A stretch of 64,000 nucleotides of DNA from Flavobacteriaceae bacterium UBA7302 (GTDB lineage: Bacteria; Bacteroidota; Bacteroidia; Flavobacteriales; Flavobacteriaceae), in NCBI GenBank assembly GCA_002471825.1, contig DKQS01000004.1:62001-126000 (forward strand), given 5' to 3'. The notes beneath the pieces are model-generated. The model had not been told where the DNA came from and did not search any database. It worked only from the letters and a program-made list of their open reading frames with translations. A program made the position numbers and the translations under genes. How positions within the stretch are numbered: position 1 is the stretch's first letter; each line of letters begins with the position of its first letter. Of the stretch, positions 26,202-34,638 are shown one piece after another.

Positions 26202-26916
26202 AAAATCATTGAAATACATACTATTCTTGGTTTTGATTGTCGGATTAGGACTCTTGCAATCCTTTTCAAAAAAGCGAAGTGGAAGCAAAAAAATCAACAA
26301 AATAACTGTCAATTTTCAAGACGATAAGGCCCTCTTTTTGAGTCCCGATATGGTTAATAAATTGTTAATACAAAATGTGGATAGCCTTACAAATCAAGCG
26401 AAATCTAAGTTAGATTTACATAATTTGGAGTGTAAGGTAATCGAAAATCCTTATGTAGCGCGGGCATCCGTGTATCTTACCTTAACAGGCCAACTAGAAA
26501 CAACAGTTACAGAAAGAGAACCAATTGCGAGAATAGTGTCGCAGTCTGGCTCATTTTATATTGATAGTAAGGGAGTTAAGTTGCCATTAACCGAAAATTA
26601 CACACCGAGAGTGATTTTAGTAACGGGCATCGAAACTCCAGAAGCGGTGCAAAATATAACCCCATTATTGGGCAAAATATACGAGGACGAATTCTTAAAA
26701 AAAGAGCTCATTGGAGTTCGAATGAAAGCGAATAAGGAGTTGGAATTCCAAGTACGAAGTGCAGATTATAAAATCGCTTTTGGAAAAATAAATGAGGTTG
26801 ATATAAAATTTAAAAAATTGAAAGCGTTTTATAAGAAATCGTTTACTGATCAAATAATGAAAGATTATAAAAACATTAACCTAAAATATCACAACCAAGT
26901 GGTGTGTACTAAATAA
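26191..26916 (+). CDS. ftsQ: FtsQ/DivIB-like cell division protein
   Basis: 241-residue bitopic protein: short basic start, one membrane helix (YILFLVLIVGLGLLQSF) and an extracytoplasmic part with a POTRA-like region (NLECKVIENPYVARASVYLTLTGQLETTVTEREPIARI) followed by a beta-type C-terminal region. Sequence similarity across phyla is low. The position between murC and ftsA, the topology and the REPIARI stretch support FtsQ. It would link FtsL/FtsB to the divisome. Confidence 0.87.
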   Translation: MAFKKSLKYILFLVLIVGLGLLQSFSKKRSGSKKINKITVNFQDDKALFLSPDMVNKLLIQNVDSLTNQAKSKLDLHNLECKVIENPYVARASVYLTLTGQLETTVTEREPIARIVSQSGSFYIDSKGVKLPLTENYTPRVILVTGIETPEAVQNITPLLGKIYEDEFLKKELIGVRMKANKELEFQVRSADYKIAFGKINEVDIKFKKLKAFYKKSFTDQIMKDYKNINLKYHNQVVCTK

Positions 26917-26923
26917 GCAAATT

Positions 26924-28222
26924 ATGGAAGACAATAGAATAGCAGTTGGTTTAGATATTGGTACTACAAAAATTGTGGCCATGATCGGTCGCAAAAATGA
27001 ATACGGAAAAATAGAGGTTGTAGGTATTGGAAAAGCCAAGAGCTTGGGAGTGAAAAGAGGGGTTGTAAGTAATATCACACAAACCATTCAATCCATTCAG
27101 CAGGCTGTTGATGAAGCCCAAAGTATTTCTGGAATGGGTATTTCAGAAGTCGTTGTGGGAATTGCCGGACAACACATTCGAAGCTTACATCACAGTGATT
27201 ACATCACCAGAATCAATGCCGATGAAGTGATTGATGAAGTCGATATTGAAAACCTTGTCAATCAAGTACACAAATTGGTCATGCTTCCTGGCGAAGAAAT
27301 CATTCATGTCCTTCCTCAAGATTTTAAAGTTGATTCTCAAGGCGATATCAAAGAGCCCATCGGAATGTATGGGGGAAGGCTTGAAGCCAACTTCCATGTG
27401 GTGGTAGGTCAGGTATCGTCCATTCGAAATATCGGAAGATGTGTCAAGAGTGCCGGACTCAATTTAAAAGACATTACGTTAGAGCCGTTGGCTTCTGCAT
27501 CTGCAGTATTATCACAGGAAGAAAAAGAAGCGGGTGTGGCATTGATTGATATTGGAGGTGGAACTACCGATTTGGCCATCTTTAAAGACGGTATCATCCG
27601 TCATACTGCCGTAATTCCATTCGGTGGAAATGTCATTACAGAAGACATCAAAGAAGGCTGCTCTATCATTGAGAAGCAGGCCGAATTGTTAAAGATCAAA
27701 TTCGGATCTGCTTGGCCTGGAGAGAACAAAGAAACTGAGATTGTTTCCATTCCTGGATTGAGAGGAAGAGAGCCTAAAGAGATTACCTTAAAAAACCTTT
27801 CGAAGATCATTCACGCGCGCGTTCAAGAAATCATTGAGCATGTGTATTTGGAAATAAAGAATTACGGACACGAAACCACCAAGGGCAAACTCATTGCTGG
27901 TATTGTGTTAACCGGTGGTGGATCCCAATTAAAACACCTGAGACAATTGGTAGAGTACATCACAGGTATGGATGCAAGAATCGGTTACCCCAACGAACAT
28001 TTGGCTGGGGATTCGGACGAATCTTTATCGAGTCCAGCTTTCGCGACGGCAGTCGGACTCTTAATGGAGGGTCTTGATAGGACAGATATTGCACCACAAG
28101 AAGAGGAAGCGCCAGCGGAGGAAATTGTAGAAGAGCAGGTAGAAGAGGAAAAACCAAAAAAGAAATCCTTCTTTGAAAAATTTGCAGAAGGATTGAAAGA
28201 TTTTTTAGATAACGCAGAATAA
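26924..28222 (+). CDS. ftsA: FtsA, actin-like membrane tether of the Z-ring
   Basis: 432-residue actin-fold ATPase that anchors FtsZ to the membrane. Motifs: AVGLDIGTTKIVAMIG (phosphate 1), VALIDIGGGTTDLAIF (phosphate 2) and GIVLTGGGSQL (adenosine). An acidic, proline-containing linker (QEEEAPAEEIVEEQVEEE) leads to a C-terminal amphipathic segment (SFFEKFAEGLKDFLDNAE), which suits a membrane-targeting helix. It lies 7 nt after ftsQ and 35 nt before ftsZ. Confidence 0.96.
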   Translation: MEDNRIAVGLDIGTTKIVAMIGRKNEYGKIEVVGIGKAKSLGVKRGVVSNITQTIQSIQQAVDEAQSISGMGISEVVVGIAGQHIRSLHHSDYITRINADEVIDEVDIENLVNQVHKLVMLPGEEIIHVLPQDFKVDSQGDIKEPIGMYGGRLEANFHVVVGQVSSIRNIGRCVKSAGLNLKDITLEPLASASAVLSQEEKEAGVALIDIGGGTTDLAIFKDGIIRHTAVIPFGGNVITEDIKEGCSIIEKQAELLKIKFGSAWPGENKETEIVSIPGLRGREPKEITLKNLSKIIHARVQEIIEHVYLEIKNYGHETTKGKLIAGIVLTGGGSQLKHLRQLVEYITGMDARIGYPNEHLAGDSDESLSSPAFATAVGLLMEGLDRTDIAPQEEEAPAEEIVEEQVEEEKPKKKSFFEKFAEGLKDFLDNAE

Positions 28223-28257
28223 AACAACAACTATAAACTAAAAAGATAAGTGAAATT

Positions 28258-30093
28258 ATGAGTGCAGAATTCGGTAACATAGATTTTGTTATGCCTAAAA
28301 CGCAATCAAGTACTATTAAAGTAATTGGTGTCGGAGGAGGAGGTAGCAATGCTGTAAATCATATGTACAAACAACAAATTCGGGGTGTGGATTTTGTGAT
28401 CTGTAATACAGATGCACAGGCTTTAGAAAATAGCCCGATTCCGAATAAAATTCAGCTTGGTGCAAATTTGACATCTGGACTAGGAGCCGGAGCAAATCCA
28501 GAAATTGGAGCACAGGCAGCCAAGGAAAGCATGCAAGAAATTCAGCAGATGTTGAACGTGCAGACCAAAATGGTTTTCATTACTGCTGGGATGGGTGGTG
28601 GAACCGGAACAGGAGCAGCTCCCATCATTGCCAAGATTGCAAAAGATATGGATATTCTTACTGTAGGTATTGTTACCATGCCTTTCCAGTTTGAAGGTCG
28701 TATGCGATCCAAGCAAGCGCAGTTAGGAATTGATCAGTTGCGACAGAATGTAGATTCATTAATTGTCATCAATAATAACAAACTAAGAGAAGTTTACGGA
28801 AACCTTGGTTTCAAAGCTGGATTCTCAAAAGCGGATGAGGTATTGAGTACGGCAGCCAGAGGGATTGCAGAAGTAATCACCCACCACTACAAGCAGAATA
28901 TTGACTTACACGATGCCAAAACCGTGCTTTCTAATAGCGGAACGGCCATTATGGGGTCGGCACGTGAAGAAGGACAGAATCGAGCTAAGAATGCCATTGT
29001 GAAAGCTTTGGATTCACCATTGTTGAATGACAACAAGATTACAGGTGCTAAGAATGTATTGCTACTTATCGTATCAGGTTCTAACGAGGTTACCCTTGAT
29101 GAAATCGGGGAAATCAACGATTACATTCAAACAGAGGCTGGCTTTGATGCCAACATTATTATGGGTATCGGTGAGGATGAAGAATTAGGAGATGCTATTT
29201 CGGTAACCATTGTTGCTACTGGTTTCGCAGCCGATCAACAAAGCACCATTACCAATACCGAAGTGAAGAAAATCATTCACACCTTGGAAGAAGATCAGAA
29301 AGCAACCTATAATTTCGGGGAGAACACCATCATCAAAACCCCGGAGATGGAAACTGAATCTGCTGAAAAAGTAATTCATGTGTTGGAAGAGGATACCGAA
29401 GAGGAAGTGCAAGATTTGATTCAGACGTCGGATAATGTGGCCAATATTGAAGTGGAGTACGAAGAGGTACTGCCACAAACAGACGAGGTAGAATTTATCA
29501 TCAATGATACCACCTCCCGTGTTGAGGAAACCGTAGAAGAGGAAGAGTCAGTTGTAGAAGAACACTTGTTGTTTGATCTGCCTTTGAATTCCTACGAAGA
29601 GGTGCCACCAACGCAGCAACAAGAACAAGTTTCTTACCAATCGAATACAGCACAAGAAGTACAAAGCTCGGTTGAAAAGCGCTATGTTTTGGAAGACTTC
29701 AATATGGAGCCAACCATTGGTAAGAGCTCACAGTTGACTTCTCAAGAAACCGAAGAAGAGGAGAAGATTGAATTTGAGCTGAAGACTAGAGCTCCTGAAG
29801 TGAGTGACTACGATACCGATTGTGAAGATGTTTCTCCATTGAACTTAACTATTTCTGAATTGCAGAAAAGAGCAGAGGAGAGACGCAAGAAAATGAAGAA
29901 CTTTAACTATAAGTTCAATGATCAATTGAATAAGAATATTGACGAAATTGAGAAGCAACCCGCTTACAAAAGAATGGGTGTTGATTTGGAAGCCAATGCT
30001 TCCATTAGCAAATCCAAAACCTCGATTCAAACAGATGAAGACGGAATTCAATTAAAGAGTAACAATAGCTTCCTGCATGATAATGTAGACTAA
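28258..30093 (+). CDS. ftsZ: FtsZ, tubulin-like division GTPase
   Basis: 611-residue tubulin homologue forming the Z-ring. The GTPase core includes IKVIGVGGGGSNAVNHM, the tubulin signature AGMGGGTGTGAAP, NNKLREVYG and ADEVLSTAARGI. After about residue 330 comes a long acidic, Glu-rich linker of more than 200 residues, much longer than the E. coli one but common in Bacteroidota. The C-terminal end is KNFNYKFNDQL...YKRMGVDLE, where a conserved tail peptide could bind FtsA. It ends the dcw cluster just before a strong terminator. Confidence 0.97.
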   Translation: MSAEFGNIDFVMPKTQSSTIKVIGVGGGGSNAVNHMYKQQIRGVDFVICNTDAQALENSPIPNKIQLGANLTSGLGAGANPEIGAQAAKESMQEIQQMLNVQTKMVFITAGMGGGTGTGAAPIIAKIAKDMDILTVGIVTMPFQFEGRMRSKQAQLGIDQLRQNVDSLIVINNNKLREVYGNLGFKAGFSKADEVLSTAARGIAEVITHHYKQNIDLHDAKTVLSNSGTAIMGSAREEGQNRAKNAIVKALDSPLLNDNKITGAKNVLLLIVSGSNEVTLDEIGEINDYIQTEAGFDANIIMGIGEDEELGDAISVTIVATGFAADQQSTITNTEVKKIIHTLEEDQKATYNFGENTIIKTPEMETESAEKVIHVLEEDTEEEVQDLIQTSDNVANIEVEYEEVLPQTDEVEFIINDTTSRVEETVEEEESVVEEHLLFDLPLNSYEEVPPTQQQEQVSYQSNTAQEVQSSVEKRYVLEDFNMEPTIGKSSQLTSQETEEEEKIEFELKTRAPEVSDYDTDCEDVSPLNLTISELQKRAEERRKKMKNFNYKFNDQLNKNIDEIEKQPAYKRMGVDLEANASISKSKTSIQTDEDGIQLKSNNSFLHDNVD

Positions 30094-30134
30094 GGAAGAA
30101 ACATCCAATTAACAATAATTGTTTTCAATTATAG

Positions 30135-30163
30135 AATCCACACAGCAATGTGTGGATTTTTTT
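30135..30163 (+). terminator. Terminator closing the dcw cluster
   Basis: A 10-bp perfect stem (AATCCACACA/TGTGTGGATT) with a GCAA tetraloop is followed by a T-run, 42 nt after the ftsZ stop. Confidence 0.88.
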
Positions 30164-30255
30164 ATGGATTTACAGCTTATCGACAGCTAATTTCAATTGA
30201 ACGAACTTTCTTATGACCTAGTCGCAACGACTCGATGAAATAGGGGACTTATGCG

Positions 30256-30386
30256 GATCTTTGGGGTATAGAACAAGAAATACCATAAAGATATAAAGCA
30301 ATAAAACCCCTTAAGCAACCTTCACTCTCTCCCCCTATTTGAATTAAAGTTTGAAACCACATCAGCCCCTAAGATGTGGTTTTTTT
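30256..30386 (+). ncRNA. Candidate small RNA unit 1 (about 117 nt)
   Basis: A -7-like box GATCTTTG (30,256-30,263) has CTCGAT exactly 19 nt upstream (30,231-30,236). About 117 nt after the expected start, AAACCACATC/GATGTGGTTT forms a 10-bp stem (30,354-30,382) with a T-run to 30,386. There is no open reading frame of note. Expression is unproven. Confidence 0.45.
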
Positions 30387-30522
30387 CATGCCTTTATTTA
30401 ATGGATGACCGTGAAATCAATTTTATGAAACCTGAATTACAGCTCATCGATACCTTTTTTCAGTTGGACGATGTTTGCATCAAGCTAGTCGTAGTTACTC
30501 TAGGTAATACTGGACTAATGCG

Positions 30523-30653
30523 GATCTTTGAAGTGTAAAACAAGAAAACTAATAAAGATATAAAGTAATAAAACCCCCATAGCAATCTAAACTCTCTCTC
30601 CCCTATTAGAATTTAAGTTAAAAACCACATCAACCCCTAAGATGTGGTTTTTT
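30523..30653 (+). ncRNA. Candidate small RNA unit 2 (about 117 nt)
   Basis: Box GATCTTTG at 30,523-30,530 has CTCTAG 19 nt upstream (30,498-30,503). The terminator stem AAACCACATC/GATGTGGTTT at 30,622-30,650 is almost identical to that of unit 1, including the CCCCTAA loop. It is the closest copy to unit 1. Confidence 0.45.
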
Positions 30654-30761
30654 AATGGAAGTAATTTTGGTGCAAAATAACCTCTCCGTAACCTAATTGC
30701 ATTTCGTCGATATGATTTTGTAGTTGACCTATTTTGCTCGATGGATGGCTCAGAAATGCCA

Positions 30762-30893
30762 GATATTTGTTGTATAAAACAAAGACAAAATTCCAATAGA
30801 ATAAACATATAAGATAATAATACTCCCAATAAACCTTTAACACCATTAGATCTTTACTCCCCTAAAAAAAACCACAAAATTTGTGGTTTTTTT
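30762..30893 (+). ncRNA. Candidate small RNA unit 3 (about 118 nt), more diverged
   Basis: Box GATATTTG at 30,762-30,769 has CTCGAT 19 nt upstream (30,737-30,742). The terminator is a near-complete palindrome AACCACAAA-A-TTTGTGG plus T-run at 30,864-30,893. Its interior has diverged strongly from units 1 and 2 while length and end elements are kept. Confidence 0.4.
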
Positions 30894-30959
30894 CTTTCCA
30901 ATTCTTTCTCTACATAAAAATGCATTTCGTCTACATTAAAGTGCAAAACATCCTTATGA

Positions 30960-30992
30960 CTCGATTTAACTTGGCATTTAGGCGGACATTTG
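30960..30992 (+). promoter_or_regulatory. Fourth copy of the array promoter, in front of the small exported-protein gene
   Basis: CTCGAT at 30,960-30,965 and GACATTTG at 30,985-30,992 have the same 19-nt spacing as units 1 and 3 of the array. The ATG of the next gene follows at 31,013 after an ATAAAACCCCC leader. Confidence 0.45.
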
Positions 30993-31012
30993 TCATATAA
31001 ATAAAACCCCCG

Positions 31013-31264
31013 ATGAAAGCAAAAGTTAAATACCTATTCACCTTGATCATCATTCTTTATTTCTCTAATTCTTGGGAAATTGAAGCAGAGTTTCAAAATT
31101 GGGAAATCCCTACCAATTACAATGCGCCATTTATGATTGATTTTGAAGTGAATTCGTCAAAGTCAAGCGTAGTCTACTTTGATAACACCATGAAGAAAGA
31201 TGGTGTGGTAGTAGGTGACCTTAGAGATAACCAGTTGAAAATTAATTCACTAAGAAAATATTAA
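31013..31264 (+). CDS. Small exported protein of unknown function
   Basis: 83-residue product with a signal-peptide-like start (MKAKVKYLFTLIIILYFSNS) and a short polar part (FQNWEIPTNYNAPFMIDFEV, then VVYFDNTMKKDGVVVGDLRDNQ). No family is recognised. The gene follows the fourth copy of the repeated promoter element, which argues that it is real. It is not near any gene of obvious related function. It could be a small secreted or periplasmic peptide. Confidence 0.55.
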   Translation: MKAKVKYLFTLIIILYFSNSWEIEAEFQNWEIPTNYNAPFMIDFEVNSSKSSVVYFDNTMKKDGVVVGDLRDNQLKINSLRKY

Positions 31265-31330
31265 CAATTCAAGTTGTAACAAAAAATAAAATTAACCGTC
31301 TATAAAATGTAGTCATCAAATAAAATTACC

Positions 31331-31534
31331 ATGAAAGCAACATATTCACCAAACGCAGAAAGAGGAATTTTAACTTCCGCATACAAAAGAGAAATAAGAA
31401 CTGAAATGCGCCACTCACATCTAAGAGCAGTTTCCGATGTGAAGGAAGCCATTAGTCATCATTGTACAAGTACCGCCGGAACCATACTGCAGGTAGGCTT
31501 GTTTGTGATGGTATTGGTTGCATTGACCATGTAA
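31331..31534 (+). CDS. Small protein with C-terminal membrane segment, unknown function
   Basis: 67-residue open frame with a polar, arginine- and histidine-rich N-terminal part (YKREIRTEMRHSHLRAVSDV) and a hydrophobic end (GTILQVGLFVMVLVALTM) that could be a tail anchor. No family is recognised. It lies 66 nt after the preceding small gene and directly before a strong terminator, so the two may form one short transcript. Coding status is inferred from this placement. Confidence 0.5.
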   Translation: MKATYSPNAERGILTSAYKREIRTEMRHSHLRAVSDVKEAISHHCTSTAGTILQVGLFVMVLVALTM

Positions 31535-31551
31535 TAATTCATTGTATAAAT

Positions 31552-31587
31552 AAAAAAGGCCTCACTTATTACGTGAGGCCTTTTTTT
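31552..31587. terminator. Bidirectional terminator between the small genes and the aminotransferase
   Basis: AAAAAAGGCCTCAC and GTGAGGCCTTTTTT pair perfectly around a TTATTAC loop, with A/T runs usable from both sides. Confidence 0.87.
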
Positions 31588-31608
31588 ATGTTTTAAATCA
31601 TTGAGTTC

Positions 31609-32796
31609 TTAACCCAATGCAGTTTTTATTCTAGAAATGGCTTCGCGAATCTGTTCTTCAGAAGCCGCATAGGAAATACGAATACAATTCGGGAATCCGA
31701 AGGCCTCTCCAGTAACAGTGGCTACATTGGCTTTTTCCAATAAGAACAAGGCAAAGTCGCTAGCGTTGCTAATGGTTACTCCTTGGATGGTTTTTCCAAA
31801 GTAACTCGAGATATCAGGAAATACATAAAAAGCCCCTGTCGGAATATTTACTTTAAATCCGTCAATGTCTTTTAGTAATCCGACAATAATGTCTCGTCTC
31901 GTTCTGAACTCATCTACCATGTACTGAATGTTTTCAACAGGCGCCAATACCGCTGTAATGGCTGCTCGTTGTGCAATACAGTTGGTTCCAGAAGTTACCT
32001 GGCCTTGCATCTTGGTACAAGCTTTGGCAATCCACTCTGGAGCGCCGATATAACCAATTCTCCAACCTGTCATGGCAAAAGCTTTTGCCAATCCGTTTAC
32101 GGTAATTGTACGATCGTACATGCTCTCAATACATCCGAAGCTAAAAGGCTTTGCATCGTAGTTGATGTGCTCGTAGATTTCGTCAGATAACACATAAATC
32201 TGTGGGTGTTTCTCCAAAACTTCGGCTAAAGCGCGATACTCTTCCTCACTGTATATGGTACCACTAGGGTTGTTTGGTGAGTTGAAGAAAATCATTTTGG
32301 TTTTCGGAGTAATAGCTGCAGCCAGTTGATCTGGTGTAATCTTAAAGTCGTTTTCAATCGTTGATTGCACTTCTACGAATTTAGCTTCACAAAGTGTCGC
32401 AATCGCTGAATAACTTACCCAATACGGGGTTGGTAGAATTACTTCATCACCTGGATTCAATAGTACCTGTGCTACGTTGGCAATGGATTGCTTGGCTCCG
32501 GTAGAAACAACAATCTGATTTGGTTTGTAATCCAAGTTATTGTCTCTCTTAAACTTCGTGCAAATGGCTTCTTTGAGTTCCAAATAACCATCTACAGGAG
32601 TGTAGGAGTTGTAGTTTTGATTCACTGCTTCAATAGCAGCGTCTTTGATAAAATCAGGTGTGTTAAAATCAGGTTCACCGAGACTCAACCCGATGATGTC
32701 TTTTCCTTCTGCTCTAAGTTCTCTCGCCTTTGCAGCCATGGCAAGCGTCTGTGACGTTGGTAGGCTGTTAATTCTATCTGATAAAAGATTTGACAT
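31609..32796 (-). CDS. Class I PLP aminotransferase (aspartate aminotransferase type)
   Basis: 395-residue cytoplasmic class I aminotransferase, most like the Ib aspartate (or aspartate/prephenate) group. Evidence: SLGEPDFNTPDFI near the N-terminus, the cofactor aromatic stretch GAKQSIANVAQVLLNPGDEV, NSPNNPSGTIYSEEEY, the SDEIYEHINYD segment and the PLP lysine in VNGLAKAFAMTGWRIGY. It starts 9 nt after the desaturase stop on the same strand and may be co-transcribed with it, though no metabolic link is evident. Confidence 0.93.
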   Translation of the reverse strand: MSNLLSDRINSLPTSQTLAMAAKARELRAEGKDIIGLSLGEPDFNTPDFIKDAAIEAVNQNYNSYTPVDGYLELKEAICTKFKRDNNLDYKPNQIVVSTGAKQSIANVAQVLLNPGDEVILPTPYWVSYSAIATLCEAKFVEVQSTIENDFKITPDQLAAAITPKTKMIFFNSPNNPSGTIYSEEEYRALAEVLEKHPQIYVLSDEIYEHINYDAKPFSFGCIESMYDRTITVNGLAKAFAMTGWRIGYIGAPEWIAKACTKMQGQVTSGTNCIAQRAAITAVLAPVENIQYMVDEFRTRRDIIVGLLKDIDGFKVNIPTGAFYVFPDISSYFGKTIQGVTISNASDFALFLLEKANVATVTGEAFGFPNCIRISYAASEEQIREAISRIKTALG

Positions 32797-32805
32797 GTTT
32801 TCTAA

Positions 32806-33897
32806 TTATGCTAATTCTGGATTTTTACCCAAGATGCCTAAGTATCTAAAATGTTCAATAATGGCTCTTCGCGTGGTTTCGTATTCGTTGTATGGAAGAT
32901 TGAATTCTTTCGCTGTTTCCTTCACAATTTTTGCAATTTTCTTGTAATGCACGTGTGAAATATGAGGGAAAATATGATGTTCTACTTGGTAGTTCAATCC
33001 GCCTGTATAAAAATTGATGAACCAATTGCTAGGTGCAAAATTAGAAGTTGTGTACAATTGATGAACAGCCCAAGAATGTTCTAAATTTCCGTTTTTATCG
33101 GGTTTCGGAGTATCGGCTTTCGGTACAATATGAGCCAGTTGGAAAATCAAGCTTAAGATGATTCCCGCTGTATAATGCATCACGAAGAATCCGATCAATA
33201 CCTTCCACCAAGCGACTTTTAAAACCAAAATAGGAAGTACAATCCATAAGGAATAATACAAAATTTTGGTGATCACCAACTTGGTCCACTCTGTTGTCGG
33301 ATTTGGGAATTTACCATAAGACAATTTACGCTTTAGGTATCGGTGCATCTGTTTGAAGTCGGTCGTAATTGCCCAGTTAATCGTGAGTAATCCGTATAAG
33401 AAAACCGAATAGTATTTCTGTAATTTGTGAATCTTAAACCACTTGGCGTGCTTTGTAAATCGTACAATGCGCCCTGCGTCCAAATCCTCATCGTGATCTT
33501 TGATATTGGTAAATGTATGGTGCAATACATTGTGCTGAACCTTCCAATTGTACACATTCCCGGCTAGGATGTAAATACTACTTCCCATGAGTTTGTTCAC
33601 CCATTTTTTTCTCGAAAAAGACTCGTGATTGGCATCGTGCATTACGTTCATACCAACACCTGCCATACCAACTCCCATAACAACTACTAATAACAGCATT
33701 ACCCATTGTGGCATATCTACTGTAAGAATAAAGATGAAAGGAACCAAGAAGATTCCGAACATCAAGATGGCTTTGGAATACAATTTCCAATTACCTGTTT
33801 TCTTGATATTGTTTTCTTTGAAATATTGATTGACTCTTTTATTCAGCGTTCGAAAGAACTTAGCGTTGTTGATTCTTGAGAATTGGATTTGACTCAT
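32806..33897 (-). CDS. Membrane fatty acid desaturase (front-end type histidine boxes)
   Basis: 363-residue integral membrane di-iron desaturase that introduces double bonds in acyl chains. The three histidine boxes are HDANHESFS, HNVLHHTFTN and QVEHHIFPHISHVHY. The Q in the third box, in place of H, is typical of front-end (delta-5/6-like) desaturases and of bacterial relatives. No cytochrome b5 domain is fused. Hydrophobic pairs lie between boxes. It is likely involved in membrane fluidity or polyunsaturated lipid formation; regiospecificity cannot be read. Confidence 0.92.
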   Translation of the reverse strand: MSQIQFSRINNAKFFRTLNKRVNQYFKENNIKKTGNWKLYSKAILMFGIFLVPFIFILTVDMPQWVMLLLVVVMGVGMAGVGMNVMHDANHESFSRKKWVNKLMGSSIYILAGNVYNWKVQHNVLHHTFTNIKDHDEDLDAGRIVRFTKHAKWFKIHKLQKYYSVFLYGLLTINWAITTDFKQMHRYLKRKLSYGKFPNPTTEWTKLVITKILYYSLWIVLPILVLKVAWWKVLIGFFVMHYTAGIILSLIFQLAHIVPKADTPKPDKNGNLEHSWAVHQLYTTSNFAPSNWFINFYTGGLNYQVEHHIFPHISHVHYKKIAKIVKETAKEFNLPYNEYETTRRAIIEHFRYLGILGKNPELA

Positions 33898-33960
33898 AAA
33901 GGAGGATCTAAGTTTTGAAATTAAACGACTAAATTAACAAAGAATTGCCGGACAAATCCA

Positions 33961-33968
33961 TAATTTTG
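33961..33968 (+). promoter_or_regulatory. -7 promoter box of rsmG
   Basis: TAATTTTG matches TAnnTTTG, 13 nt before the rsmG ATG at 33,982. Confidence 0.45.
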
Positions 33969-33981
33969 CCAATATTTTTCT

Positions 33982-34611
33982 ATGGAACTTATTCATAAAT
34001 ATTTCAAGCAACTCACAGATTCTCAGATTCATCAGTTTGAGAAGCTCAACGATTTGTATCAAGATTGGAACCTAAAGATCAATGTGGTTTCCCGAAAAGA
34101 TATCGATGAACTCTATTTGAGACATGTATTGCACTCTTTAGGGATTGCCAAAGTCATGAAGTTCAAACCAGGTGCGAAAGTGATGGATGTCGGAACAGGA
34201 GGAGGGTTTCCTGGAATTCCCTTGGCCATTTTGTTTCCTGAAACTCAATTCCATTTGGTGGATTCCATCGGAAAGAAAATCAAGGTGGTGAATGAGGTCA
34301 CTGCCGGTTTGGAACTTCAAAATGTGAAAACCACTCACGGGCGAGTTGAGACCATTACCGATCAGTACGATTTTATTGTAAGTAGGGCTGTGGCGCAGAT
34401 GGAAACATTTGTGCGCTGGAACAAAGGACGCATCGCAAAAAAGCAAAACCACGATCTAAAAAACGGAATCTTGTATTTGAAAGGCGGCGATTTGACCGAA
34501 GAACTTAAGCTATACAAAACGGCTAAGATTTATGACCTCACTGACTACTTCGAAGAAGACTTCTTTGAAACTAAGAAAGTGGTGCACTTGCCATTGAAGT
34601 ATAAAGGGTAA
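33982..34611 (+). CDS. rsmG: 16S rRNA m7G527 methyltransferase RsmG (GidB)
   Basis: 209-residue SAM-dependent enzyme that N7-methylates G527 of 16S rRNA. The N-terminal helical part has FEKLNDLYQDWNLKINVVSRKDIDELYLRHVLHSL. The SAM motif is VMDVGTGGGFPGIPLAILFP, with DSIGKKIKVV after it and the later FIVSRAVAQMETF. Length is usual. It is convergent with the DUF3667 gene; no parA/parB pair is beside it. Confidence 0.95.
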   Translation: MELIHKYFKQLTDSQIHQFEKLNDLYQDWNLKINVVSRKDIDELYLRHVLHSLGIAKVMKFKPGAKVMDVGTGGGFPGIPLAILFPETQFHLVDSIGKKIKVVNEVTAGLELQNVKTTHGRVETITDQYDFIVSRAVAQMETFVRWNKGRIAKKQNHDLKNGILYLKGGDLTEELKLYKTAKIYDLTDYFEEDFFETKKVVHLPLKYKG

Positions 34612-34638
34612 ATGCAGGTATCCTGATTGCCTTACTTC

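Larger units (their letters stand above)
30172..31010 (+). repeat. Array of degenerate tandem repeats with promoter-like and terminator elements
   Basis: About 840 nt without a long gene hold four diverged copies of one unit. The anchor boxes GATCTTTG, GATCTTTG, GATATTTG and GACATTTG start at 30,256, 30,523, 30,762 and 30,985 (offsets 267, 239 and 223). Units 1 and 2 also share a following AT-rich stretch with ATAAAGATATAAAG and ATAAAACCCC, a CTCCCC-rich stretch and a terminator hairpin; unit 3 is more diverged but keeps the terminator. Unit 4 keeps the upstream part and ATAAAACCCC and then enters the small gene at 31,013. Earlier copies thus look like duplicated promoter-leader segments, each ended by its own terminator. 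Confidence 0.75.

Noticed and set aside
30587..30846. Two minus-strand frames within the repeat array
   Set aside because: They cross a terminator hairpin, are not conserved between the repeat copies and have unlikely composition.
30172..31012. CRISPR array
   Set aside because: The repeated blocks are 220-270 nt apart, diverged and not short identical repeats with spacers; no cas genes are nearby.
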